Shown here piece after piece: positions 1-12,100 of a DNA stretch of 21,181 bases (within the stretch, counting starts at the first letter, position 1; every line of letters begins with the position of its first letter). Both the position numbers and the translations under genes were made by a program. The stretch is from positions 1 to 21,181 of the forward strand of contig JALJEE010003043.1 of assembly GCA_023231475.1 (NCBI GenBank), written 5' to 3'. The notes beneath the pieces were generated by a model, which was given only the letters and a program-made list of their open reading frames with translations, was not told the DNA's origin and made no database searches. Source of the DNA: Seison nebaliae. Its lineage: Eukaryota > Rotifera > Pararotatoria > Seisonacea > Seisonidae.

Positions 1-316
1 TTTGTGTGTACGGCTGCATTTTATGCCTGGCAGTGAATGTATATTATCTGATTTATATTGCTTGTTAATGTACATTATATGGCGGGAATGGTAGTTGGAG
101 TTCGTTGTAGGTTAATTACAGCTGTTGTCCATCCTACATAACTATTTTCCATCGTCGTCAAGGAACTCCTTCCTGTCTTCATTTATTATTTGTTTATTTG
201 AATTTGAATTAAATAAATCCTGAGCCCAGCCACTTCATATATGTTAATTTTCAGAAAAATTAAAAATTTTGTGATTTTGTACACCAAAAAGACTTTTACA
301 GGTTTAAAATTATAAT
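1..316. other. Intergenic 3' flank, possibly the tail of an unseen plus-strand gene
   Basis: No gene can be defined here. On the plus strand two frames are open at the left edge: one ends at a TGA at 34-36 (peptide end FVCTAAFYAWQ) and another runs to a TAG near 100. Either could be the last codons of a gene entering from the left, but the fragments are too short to test. The rest is A+T-rich with no repeat that I can see. The base composition of roughly the first 190 bases is less extreme than the following 150, which is compatible with transcribed sequence. Confidence 0.3.
212..217 (+). terminator. Candidate poly(A) signal, plus strand
   Basis: A canonical AATAAA lies downstream of the plus-strand frames that terminate near 36 and 100. 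It would serve a gene entering from the left edge and converging on VPS13. In A+T-rich DNA this hexamer is common by chance, so the call rests on position only. Confidence 0.25.
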
Positions 317-322
317 TTTATT
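317..322 (-). terminator. Candidate poly(A) signal of the VPS13 gene
   Basis: The plus strand reads TTTATT, so the minus strand carries AATAAA about 107 bases downstream of the VPS13 stop codon at 431-429. That is a normal distance for a short 3' UTR. Chance occurrence is possible because the flank is A+T-rich. Confidence 0.4.
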
Positions 323-428
323 TCGTTATTAAAATTTGAAAAATGGTTTAAATTGAAATATTAACTAATTTTAAGGATATGTATGATAAAGAATATCTTT
401 CATGGAACAAAATTAGAAGTAATTATTC

Positions 429-3122
429 TCATTTCGCATCCATTGCTGCCTGCTGTGCTTTCTCGCATATCCACTGTAAAAAATTTAACGTCCGATTGTA
501 CATTCGATTCAATGCATACTAACGTCAGCCGCAGGATTATTAAAGCAAGGCACAAACTTTCCGTAAGATATTTCTCCTAACCATCTTTTGTGCTTCACCT
601 ATATATCATATGAATTATTTATTGAAAGCTAGAATTTTAAACTATTGGAATAATCATAATACCATCTATTGTTGCATTCGGAAGTTCACTTAATTCCTGC
701 CAATCATATTCCCATTCAATTGTCCATTCACCAAAAACAGATCCTTTGTTCAAAAACATTATTCGACTAGATAAATAATTTTCTTAAAATAGTAAATGTT
801 GTTAACCGATTTGTTACCATTAAGACATTACGATGATCATCCGATAGATATATATGCGCAATGTAAATATCGGAAAATAGATGTTGAGAATTGCAAAGTG
901 CAAGAATGCAGTTTCCTTCTGATTCACGCCTATTGTATGGGCTGACAATACCACAGTTTTTTATATATCGTGAAGATCGCATTTGAACGTCATGATTTAT
1001 CGGTAAAGTTAATCTAGATTAACGATTTTAACAAGAATGTTAATCATTTTTTGTTAACTTCTTGATAGATGCTAGAGTTATGGTAACCAAATCAATAAAG
1101 GCTGAAAATGGCATCAATATGCAACCAGTTGTACCTTTGAAAACTCCATAACTTAAACCAATATATTTGTTTTTTTTCCTTTTTCTTTCCTCCAACGGCT
1201 ACATGACAGGGGATACTGAATTTAATGCAACTTAAAAGATTAACATAACGAATCAGTCCTATAAGTCCATCTGCGATACTTAAGATTAATCTTTTGGTAC
1301 CATCTGAAAAATCCTTTATTAGATTTTTATTGCAATAATATTTTATGATTTTAAAATTATTAACTTCCCTCACATTAGGATTTCTATAGCGGTTTAAGAT
1401 TCTATTCTTTTGAAATTCTTTATTTATCGTTAAAGCAGCAACTCCGTTACCAAGAGTTCCAGTAATAGCTGCCAAAGCTCCAAATGACACACCTAAAAAT
1501 ATTTAGACAATCTTGAAATATACGTTGGTTGAAACCTAAAGTGTGCCCAAAGAAACTTTTCACACCGAAATAAAAGCCTTTAGCCATTTGTGTAGGTCCT
1601 CTTTTAGCACCACGATATGGTTCATATAATAAAGATTCTATACCTTCTCCCATACCTTTTAACCAACCGGATGGATTACCAAAAATATTCATTCCAAAAA
1701 TTAGAAAATACAATTGTTGGACGATCTAAAATGATGAACGATTTTTTGGGCTTTAAGTTAATTAACCGCTTGTTTGTATTGATTACGAATTTCTTCAAAA
1801 ATTTCAATCCAATTTAAAAATTTATGAGATCTTTCATATTTATTTAACCTATATAAAGTTCAAAATGACAAAAATATGACATAATTATACTTGAATACCA
1901 CATCCTCGACGTTACCTAATGCATTACCGATTGGTCTAAGTATAATATTAATTATAGGATTATTCGTAAATATATTCGTTTCATTTCTCTTTAAATGATG
2001 CAACATAAAGGTTACACTTATCTTTAATAGAATAAATTTTTAATGCGCAATTAAAAAATTAAACATTAATCGGTGATACCGCAAATCGGTAATAAAACGT
2101 TTGAGAATCTGTCCTGTTGACGTTCGTTAATTCATATTCCTCATAAAATGATAAATCGTTTTGACATAAATCTTTTTGCAAAGAATGATGAATACTTTTA
2201 TGAAACTAAAAAATAAAAATAAAAATAATGATGGCATTAATAGGACCAACCTTCATTGTCGATGATTGAAAAAAATACAAGATTGATAAAATAAACATAT
2301 TGTCTATTTTAAGTGTTAAATCTTGAATGTCCAGATGAAAATATTTCACTTGTTCAATATTAGTTGTGGTTGCTGATTTCCAAAGAGATAGATTGAATAA
2401 CGGTTTCCATTGAACTATGAAAAATAAATATAGCTTCATAAAATTTTAATCTGCAATCCCAAACTATCTTCATAATTATCTAGTGTCTTGTGTTGAAGTA
2501 TAACAGGAAAAACACTGTGGTGATCGGGGTTGTCAACCTAATATTAAAACTAATAATAAAATTTTGTTTTCACATTTCAAACTTGCAAACGATAAAGACT
2601 GAAGTTCATAATTAATTCCTTTCTCAAGAAACGACAATTAACATAAAGTGCTGGAATGTGTTTACGCCTAATTTCTCGAACATATGGAGCTAGCATTATT
2701 TGCGTATTATAGTTCACTTTCATTTTACCGGATATGAAAATTTCGTTCTCTGTGACTTCACCATTTTTTAAGTTTTCTAAATATCTTCTATATCCTGTTT
2801 CGATACATTTTGTTTCCGTTGGTGAGAGAGAAACATATTCAAGTTCTTTCAAAGGTTTTCTTTTGTGATTTTTCCAAATCTTCTCTATAGTTTTACGAAC
2901 CCGAAATAGATTTGTATTTTTCGATAACTCAGTACCTTCCCAAACAATAGGTGAGCTATTTAAATTGATAGAGGAAGTAAATATTTCAAGTTTAAACATT
3001 ATCAACCTATCGATATAGCAATACGCAATTTCTTTCTTTTTTAATTCATCAACTAAGGATAATCCAATGAAGTAAAACTCAATACGCAGATTAACCGAAG
3101 CCATATTGCGTTTCATGGAATT
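429..3122 (-). other. VPS13: VPS13 exons 11-24: APT1 region, ATG2_C-like helices and PH-like C-terminus
   Basis: Exons: 3122-2583, 2537-2465, 2414-2251, 2205-2065, 2021-1891, 1848-1767, 1725-1536, 1492-1365, 1313-1245, 1198-1059, 1013-807, 766-643, 584-558 and 518-429. Introns are 39-58 bases. Landmarks: SLYRLQ joined to VDNPDHHSVFPV; FYYRFAVSPIN joined to ISVTF; NVEDVVFK; QQLYFLIFGMNIFGNPSG; FFGHTLGG joined to VSFGALAAITGTLGNG; IGLIRY joined to PLEERKRKK; GIVSPYNRRESEG; VLMVTNRRIMF; final CEKAQQAAMDAK. In the human paralogues this end binds mitochondria or lipid droplets. The junctions around the 27-base exon (584-558) are uncertain: an acceptor at 599 with a different donor is an alternative. 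The rest closes in phase. Confidence 0.87.
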
Positions 3123-6100
3123 CTATGTCATAATTAACAGAAAAATTGGTTATTAAGCATAACAATTTTGCACTAACAATGTTCCCATTTCGAGCAAGAG
3201 AAACATGAGACAAATTAGAGGTAAATAGGATTACTCTTTGATGAAAATCCAAAAAACTTACAATGTATATAATTCGTTCTTCAAAATCAGGTAAAAATAT
3301 TTCATTAACACCATCTTCTTGAATAAGTTGATCTATGACAAACATTCCCTCTGGAGAATTTTCCTGTCCTTGAATCTTCTTTAGCACAGCTGGATGAGGT
3401 AAACCTCTAATTGTCCATCCAATGATTCGTTTATCCGTAGGTTTTGGCCATGTGAAGTATGTTGTTGAATTAGCGGGTAAATCATTAGTTAATTTTTGAC
3501 CTTCGCATAACTGTCCATAACGAACTGTGTGAATTGGTAATAAATTAATTATTCTAATTAAAGCTTGTAAAGATATTCTTTCTATTTTGGACAATTTTTG
3601 AGTATGCGATATATCGGATGTTACAAATGGATAAAAATGCAGATTTACGTTATTTTGTTGTAAATTGCAAGATACAACGATTGCTGGTATACGATCATCT
3701 TTTATTTGCAAAACAGTTTCATGGTCTTTCTATAGATAAGGTCAGGTATAGATAAAGAGTACAAAAATTTAACTTGAAACCAAAAAGGTACTGAATGATT
3801 TAATTTATTGTGAACGTAGCGAAGGATCATTTGGTTAAAATTTAAACGATAATATGTTTTTTCATTACGAAAAATCGGCCAAAATGGTTCAACCTGCATA
3901 TATATGCGTAATTCAAATTGGCAAAGTTAATAAAAATATATTAACACAATTATTCCCGATCTTTTTCCAAATAGTTTGTTCTGCTAAAGTTTGACTAACT
4001 TCAATCTCATGTGAATCCAAATGGTTATAAATTAAATGTCTGGGTTTCAAAGTAATAATTTTGGCTTTTCCAGTGCTATCTAATTCAATTTTAAGACACA
4101 ACTTATACATTAAATATTTCTCTTTCATGTATGAAAATAATATAAACTTCATATTTTTCTACAGATAAGGGATATTCAAAAAATTTTATATTTTTGTCGT
4201 CCGTTCCATCTTTATCATTTTCATTTCTAGGTGAGAATATTGCCTTAATTTTAGATTGGTCAGCGTAGTAACCATCAATATTTAAATTTTCAATTAGTTC
4301 TTCATTATATTTTTTGAATTTTGTTTGCAATTCGTCCCTAGACCATCTTGTATTAATAGGTATGCATGTTAATATTCCACTACTACCGACCGCTTCCATT
4401 GAAAATTTTTCACTCCATAAACTATTGCCTATTCTTACCATTGCAGAATGATTTGTTTCGTCTTCAGAAGGAATTAGTGGTAAAATAACTGGATGCTTGT
4501 AATCAGCAGGATGACTAGTAATTTCGAATAATGACGTTTTTGATCGTATACGATTGAATTTATGTGTTTCATATTCAACAAAATATTGTAAAGGCATTCC
4601 TGTTTTGTTAAGAATTAAATACGGTGCGTACAATGTTACAGATAAATTGGATTGGTTCATCATCACTTGATAGACAATAGTCTATATTGAAATAAACAGT
4701 TATATTAAAAATTATTGGGAACTCTAAATTTAACAATATATTTCCTCTCGTTATCTATCGAATGGAGATTTACGAAATATAATCGGTCAAAAAATTCTTC
4801 CTCTTGTAAGGATTTTTTAGAATTGATTGATGATCGTCGTTTGTTTTGTAACCAATATTTTTTTTTAGCAAAATGTATAAATTTCTTATATGCTGATAAG
4901 TTATTAAGATTATGTTGGTCTTTGTTTCTTCTTCCGAATATTATTTTCCCTACCCAATTAGCGTTCAAATAGTTATTAATCTGCCAATATTAATATAATA
5001 AGTTATAAAGTAAATACAATTACAAATAAGTAAATTAATAGTAAAATGATCATAACCCTAATTTGAAATTTAGTTGAAAATGGATGGGCCCATAGAATTC
5101 TTTGGTTATATCCCGAACGAATACACATTTTTGGTATTTTTTCATTTATGTCTGTCATTGGGTTCAATTGAATGTCATATGGTAACATGTTAAACACAGT
5201 TAACGGTGGTAACAAATGAATATTCACTATGGGTGTAAAATATAAACCAAGATTTTTTGGAGTTAAGATTGAATTATCAGGAGTTAATATCATAGTTGTC
5301 TTTTGTCGTTCTTGATCATAACGTAGAGTTTTCAATTTGGAAGATATATTTTTAAATCCCTGTTTGACTATATTCTTCCCTTTATCTTTAGACTTATCTA
5401 TTTCAACATCTTGAACATTGGCAAATTTCATTGTATAATCAAAATCTCCTGACAAATCTTCTAAGAATATAGGACTATTGGATCCACCTCTGCGTATAAC
5501 ATATTCCACAATTTCATCAGGTATACAGCGAATATGGTTCAACTTTTCCATATATTGATTATTTTTAAAAATAGCATCCTCTTGTTTTATTTTTGAAGTT
5601 GATGAATAAATAGGTATCCATTGTACATCACGATGCATCTAATTAGAAATGGAAAATTATTCACCTATTATTTGTATATATAAATTATTTACTAACATAT
5701 ATTATGGTTGTTTTAGATGTAGGTAGTAAAGGTTTAAATATGAATTTGGATTTTTTACTAATTGAAGTTATAGGATTAACTTTTTCATCCAAGTTTAAAA
5801 ATTTAATTGGATTGTGTGATAACATATGTGTATGTACATAGTTTACCTCCGGTTCATGGAATGACACTATTTTGCGATCTTTTCTGTTATTATGCAAACG
5901 GTCTTCGTTAAAATCATTATAATTTCCCATATCATCAAGTTGAACATCTTGCGAACTGTCGTTCATATGAACAATAGCGGCACCGTTTTCCTTCTCATTT
6001 GAGAAAGCATTAAAATTTTCGTTTTTGTTTATGTTAAATGTATCTAATAGATCCTTAATATGTGCTTGAGTATTTTCAAACACATTATCTTTTGACTCAC

Positions 6101-9100
6101 CATCAATTGACAAAAGGTTTTCGTCGTTGAAATCTATTCGACTGCTTATGGAAGTTCTTGGTTTGTTAGACACTTCTAAATTTAGATTGTTGTTTTCTTT
6201 TATTATAGTTGTATTATCTAAATCATAATTAATTCTCATAAACGCCATAAATGGAGAAGAATAAATGAGATCAAGCGGGACTGTTAATTGATGGTCCTTC
6301 TCAATAGTTATGGCATACTTAGATTTTATAAGCTGTAGAACTTTTTGGTCTTTATTAGATTGGTAAGTTTGGAATTGATATAAAATTAGGTTTTTGTTAT
6401 CTGGATGCAAACAACATTGAGTTTTGTTCAATTTATCATGGTCTTCTATTTCTCTTAATTCAACGTAAATTGGAATATATAATTCGATATCTAAGGGTAA
6501 CCAATTGAATATTTGAAAAGGAGATCTAAAAGTTGTATGCCGATAACCATAAGCAGAATTCGTATCACTTATCAAAAACCAGTTTAATCGTGGAATTTCT
6601 TCATTTTTTTTTTTTTGAGATAAATGATTAGATTTGTATTCCCAATATTTGTCATCCAACAACAAGAAATGTGATTCCAATGTTAAAACAGATTGACGAG
6701 CTAGTTCTATCGCAGAAGTTCCTTCTATATTAAGCTTATATTTCTTTTCAATAGGATTAGTCAAAGTTATATTTTCTTCATTGGACATCAAATATGAATT
6801 CATAATAAATACAGGGAATTGTTCTTTACTTTTCGATGGATTATAATTATGTTCACTCGTACAATTAATAAACATATGATATTCTTCAACTATTCCGCCA
6901 ATTCGGTCACATAATCTTCGATATTGTCTCCATGGTATCTTTTCGTTCCCCGAATATAAACAAGAACTTGGATACTCAAAAGCTATACTGTCATTACTAA
7001 AAAGTCTGACAATTTTACTTTTTTTAGAAGGTTTCTGTTGTTTAAGAGATTCAACATTAAGATGATCATTATGTGTTTGTAGAATTTTTTTAAAAGATAC
7101 TTGACTGCTAATTATGTCATTCTCGATTAGTTGTGACGATGTATGAAGAGAACCATTGGTATTTTTTAATTGATTAACTGAATTTTGAGAATTTGAGTTG
7201 CTTAAATTGTTGCCGTCGGTAACTTCATTAGTTTCACTTAATGAAAATGTGGTAATGTTAGAAATACCTCGTGGAAAATGGAGTAACAAATGTCTTCCGA
7301 TTTTATTAGTTATTGTAAAATGATCAAAATTTTCTATTTGGTGTAATGATAGTCGATTTTGTTCGGAATATGAATCTATCATAATTTTAAAAATATCTAT
7401 AGCCTGTTTAGTTAACGTTATCTGTAATTCTTGATTACTTGAAATATATAAAGTAGAATGGTGTCTCTCATTGTCTATTTTGCGAGTTAGTTGCTCCTTT
7501 TCTCCAAAGACATTATTTTTAACTAATGTAAGAACTGCAACTCCCGGTTCATATTGATTAATTTGATAATTACTACCAATATTTTTGCTTGAGTTAACTA
7601 ATGGTCCATAAGTTTTTTCTAAAATACATGGTTCTTGTGATAGGATCCCGACATCCTGATTACCAGATTTTCGGTCGAACAGTTTATCGTTCAGTTTAGA
7701 TTGACCTAAAATTAGACATTCATGCGCCAACGTTGCAACATTATAAACAATGTTAAAAGAAAATCGTGAATTATCATCAAACGGTTCGAGAAAGGGTTCC
7801 CAAATATTTACTTTACCATTATGATATGCAATTTCCATCTGGTGGCGCATATTTATACTAAAAGTAGTTGACCAATTTTTTGCTTTTGCATTAGTAGCAA
7901 GTTCGATGGAGAGCAATGGTGTAGCAATATAACTTTCATTGGCTTCAATTTTCATATTGATCAATGGAAATTCGATATTCATCGATTGGACACTTTCGAT
8001 GGGAATCAAATATCCCCTTAAGAATGAAATAAATTTTTCACTTTGTATTTTAAAAAGCATTTTGTTTTCAGCAGCTTTAAGACGTTGATTAATAATGTCT
8101 GCAAACTGCCTCCATGTTTCAGACATAACAGGTATTAATTTTTTTTCGAATAGGATCATTTCATGTTCGTCCATATATTCTATAATTTCTTTATTTATAT
8201 TTTCCGAAAATAGTGGGGAAATAAATATATTGGGAATATATTCATCATATAACTGTATATGTTTTTTAAATTTTGCTTTACGTTCATTAAAAATTAAATA
8301 TTTATCGACTTCATTATGGTTTGATTTAACAAACCAAGAAGAAAAATCGTTTCCTACAAATTTTGTTCCCCATAATTCGTCAAAATCTAGTTTCTTCGTA
8401 TTACCTTTTGAAGTACTTATTACAGTATTTTCAGTCGACTTATTTTTTTTCAATGGATTTTCAAGTAATATATCAGTGTTATTCGCATTACTATTATCAC
8501 CGTACAACAGTTGTTCAAATATATCGATAAATATTTGAGTTGCAATAGGTGACAAAATAAGTTGAATACTACCACTTTTTAATTCCGCCTTTTCAATTTT
8601 TCTATTGAACCATGAATTTGGTAATAGCACTTCACTATTATTTGCTACTAAATGGTAATTTGTGGTTAATATAGACTTATCAATGGTAATATTAAGAAAA
8701 TCATTAATTTCGTTTTCGGTGATAATTTCATTTTCATATTGTATTGCTGGTGCATTAAATACGGTATGGAAAGAATGAGAACTATTGTCTTTAAATTTAT
8801 TGCTGTAATGCATCATTAAATCTGTTAGTTGTATTTTCGTTTTAGCTACATTTTCTAATAATTGCCAGGATATATAAGCATGAAAATCTATGATCAATAT
8901 ATGATAAATATCATCAATTTGTTTTTGGTCAATAATTATAAGTTGAGGATTCATAAACTTTAATTCAAGAGTTCTTTCGTTAAGAGGATTTAAATTATTG
9001 TGAGAATGTTGCGAGATTAATTGTAGGAAATAGGAAGTTTCATTAAATATTGTGTATTTTTGAAAGAATTGAAGAAAATGGCATATTTTAAGAATATCTG

Positions 9101-12100
9101 TTGTTATTTTGAGACAATTAAATTGCATTGTTAGTTTTTTTTTGTATTCCGTTATCCACTGTTCATTAACATAACTATCCCGATGAATATGGAATTCGAA
9201 CATTCTCTCAGTTTCCACATCTTTTGTTAAAACAGAGCGTTCTACGGCAAATGGCAATAATCCATTATATTTCAAATGCTTAAATGACAGTTCTTTCTTT
9301 AAGTAATACCGTTTATAATATATCCAAAATTTTTCAGCATTAACACGATTCTTTCTTATAAATTTTTGCCTTTGATTTTCAAACTGCAATCGTTTATTAG
9401 ATTCATCTTTATTATTTTTTACAAATGTCCAATCCACTGTTTCTTTCCAAACTTTATGGAATATATTAAGTGCACAATATTTTGTTAAGTTGGTCATTAA
9501 CGGATGTACAATATCAAAATTTTGGATTAATATATCATTTGTTAAACTACCATCGTTTCTTTGTCTTAAACATATTATGGTGTTAGTCAACATGATGCAA
9601 CCAATCGTATTATTAAGATTTCTACGATAATCAAAATTAGTTCCTGGTATTATCTTGGGAAAGTATTTAATCTTCCTTCTAAATCGGGCATCTTCATCGT
9701 ACAATATAATATTTACTTTCTTCAAAGCCATATCTAATGTGAAAATAGGATTACAGTGATTGTTTAAGGAATATATTAATTTTCTTTTGTGCAATCCTTG
9801 CGGAGTATTTAGTTTTTCGTCAAAATTTTTAAGTATTTCCAATAAATTATTAAAGAATTTTCTTTTGTTTTCTGTCCAAGGTTCGTCAGCATCATCAGCA
9901 AAATTTTCTCCAAAAATTGACAATATTAGTTTATAAGAATCTCTTTCAATATGCATAGTTATTTCATTCCATCGAATTTTAAAACATATAAAAGGTTGGT
10001 TAAATTTTTCACATCTGTTTATCTGTAATATAAAATCTAATATTGGCATTCTTCCAAGTTCTTGCTGTAAATCCATTAATTGAGAGTTTTGCTGATTCAT
10101 AATGGCATGGAATAATTGAGCTCCATCGAAAATAATTTGATGGTGGACGATATACTGCTTAGATTCAATTGCAAAATCATTAATGATCTCTTTGGATTTA
10201 TTAGGATTTATTCGTCCTAAATTTATTAACTCTAATTGTGTTTGATAACACATGCTACCCATTTGAACGACCAATGATCTTGGATTCATTTGGTTTTGAG
10301 GGATTATTATGGTAAATCTATTATTAGAAACTGAATAAACAGTATTAGAAGGAAAGTACGGCATTTTTTCATTATGCTTCAATTTCGTCGAATTGAATGT
10401 TGTAGAAGCCTTATATCCAATAATTTCAAATGATTTTGATATAGCAGTTACCGTTGTTTTAGAAAGTGATGTTATTGAATTTTTCATTAAGTTCTCTTTT
10501 GATGAACTTATTATATCTACAATAACGAAAAATGTTGATATGAAAGATGCAATATGGTATATCGAATTTCCCAGTAACACCAAAGTAACCTTGGGTAATG
10601 TTATTCCAAATGTAACTTTATCATTTTCTATCGAAGAATAATGGAATTTAATTTTTTGTTTTTCGTGAGAATCGAAGCTTAGTACGAAAGGATAATATGT
10701 TAATACTTGAGGATCATAATAGTCGAAATTATTCAAAGTATATTTAAGCATGAAATCGTTATTTTTGTCACAACTTAACGTGCTTTCGATTAACGAACTA
10801 TCAAATATTAGATCCGCTATTGCGTGATCTTCGTCAAATAATGATATCATCGTTAGCGGTAAGATTAGTTTAATATCATGAAGAGATTTTTCCAAATTAT
10901 TGTTATCTGAATTTCTAATCGTTCCGATAACTCCTGACATATTAATAGATATTTCATTAGGTTGATGATGTATATTATCCAAAAACACCCAATCGTTTTC
11001 TTGTAACAATGAGATAATAACGGGTAGAAAACTATTTTGGTTGAAAATTTCGTTAGATATATTTACAATGGCATCTAATATTTTAGATAATGAGTTGATA
11101 ATTGGTAATAATATGGAAGAGTATATATTACACCGTATTATGATATTATTAGGTACTCTTATCGCCATAGAATTTATAACAGGAGAAAAAATGTTTATTT
11201 TTTTTGACCTTTTCAAAGTAAAATTAATTTGTTGGTAGTTCTTAAAAAATGTTGATAGTTGTAATCCTTGATTAATTTCAGTGAGAAGGGAATCGAAGTT
11301 CAAAGTTGAAATTGCATCATAGTAAATTTCATGATCTATTGAATTTTCATTCAACTCCGGTTTTTCCAACTTATAATCATTTTGAGATTGAGATATTATA
11401 ATCTCTTTGGCGTCAAAATTGGTATAACCATTGATTTCAGAAATATTATTTGAATTATTGTTAGAGTTGAAAGTCAATTTAGTTGCTTTTTTTCGTTTTG
11501 TATTATAAAAAAACTTGCGTTTTTTTATTCGATAAGAATTACTCACTATTTTTGGTCGCTCATATTTACGAGAAACTATATTTAATCGTCCTAACAAATC
11601 GGGTCTTTTGCTAGTAATATGGTTCAATGCGAGCTCCAATTCTTTCCTCACAAATTTCCGTTTCTTATTTTCGGCGGTCCCATCGATATCCGTTGTTATA
11701 CTGGAATATTCTTCCGAAGGTTTCTTGATAACTAGTTGTGTTTTATTGAACAAACATGATTCTTTTTTTTTCCGCTTGTCTACTAATTGTGTAAGTTTAG
11801 AACGTTCATCTGCACTGGTCGAAGAAAATAAGCAATTCTTTTTTTTAGTTTCATAAGTTCCCATTTGTATTAAAATTGGCTCAATACTTTCTATTCCAAT
11901 AGGGAAAAGAAAACTAAATTTCGGATTAAATAAATTTCTAATTGGTAACACATTCTTGTCATTTGGCTCTAATTTTAGTCGAACGTCAAAATATGTTAGG
12001 AACGTCGTAATATCAAAACAGTCATACTTCTTTTGTAAGGTACTTGAAAAATCATAAAATAAAATCTGCAAAACCGCTGTTTCGTCCATTTCACTTATTT

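Noticed and set aside
383-580. 65-codon plus-strand frame
   Set aside because: It overlaps the last two VPS13 exons on the opposite strand and has no family resemblance.
1447-1713. Frames at 1447, 1092 and 767 as separate small minus-strand genes
   Set aside because: They are VPS13 C-terminal exons that run on into introns. The conserved residues continue across the splice junctions.
8095-8538. 147-codon plus-strand frame
   Set aside because: It is antisense to the VPS13 giant exon; its residues mirror the opposite-strand coding pattern. The same applies to the plus-strand frames at 10393, 11041, 11608, 13123 and 13600.
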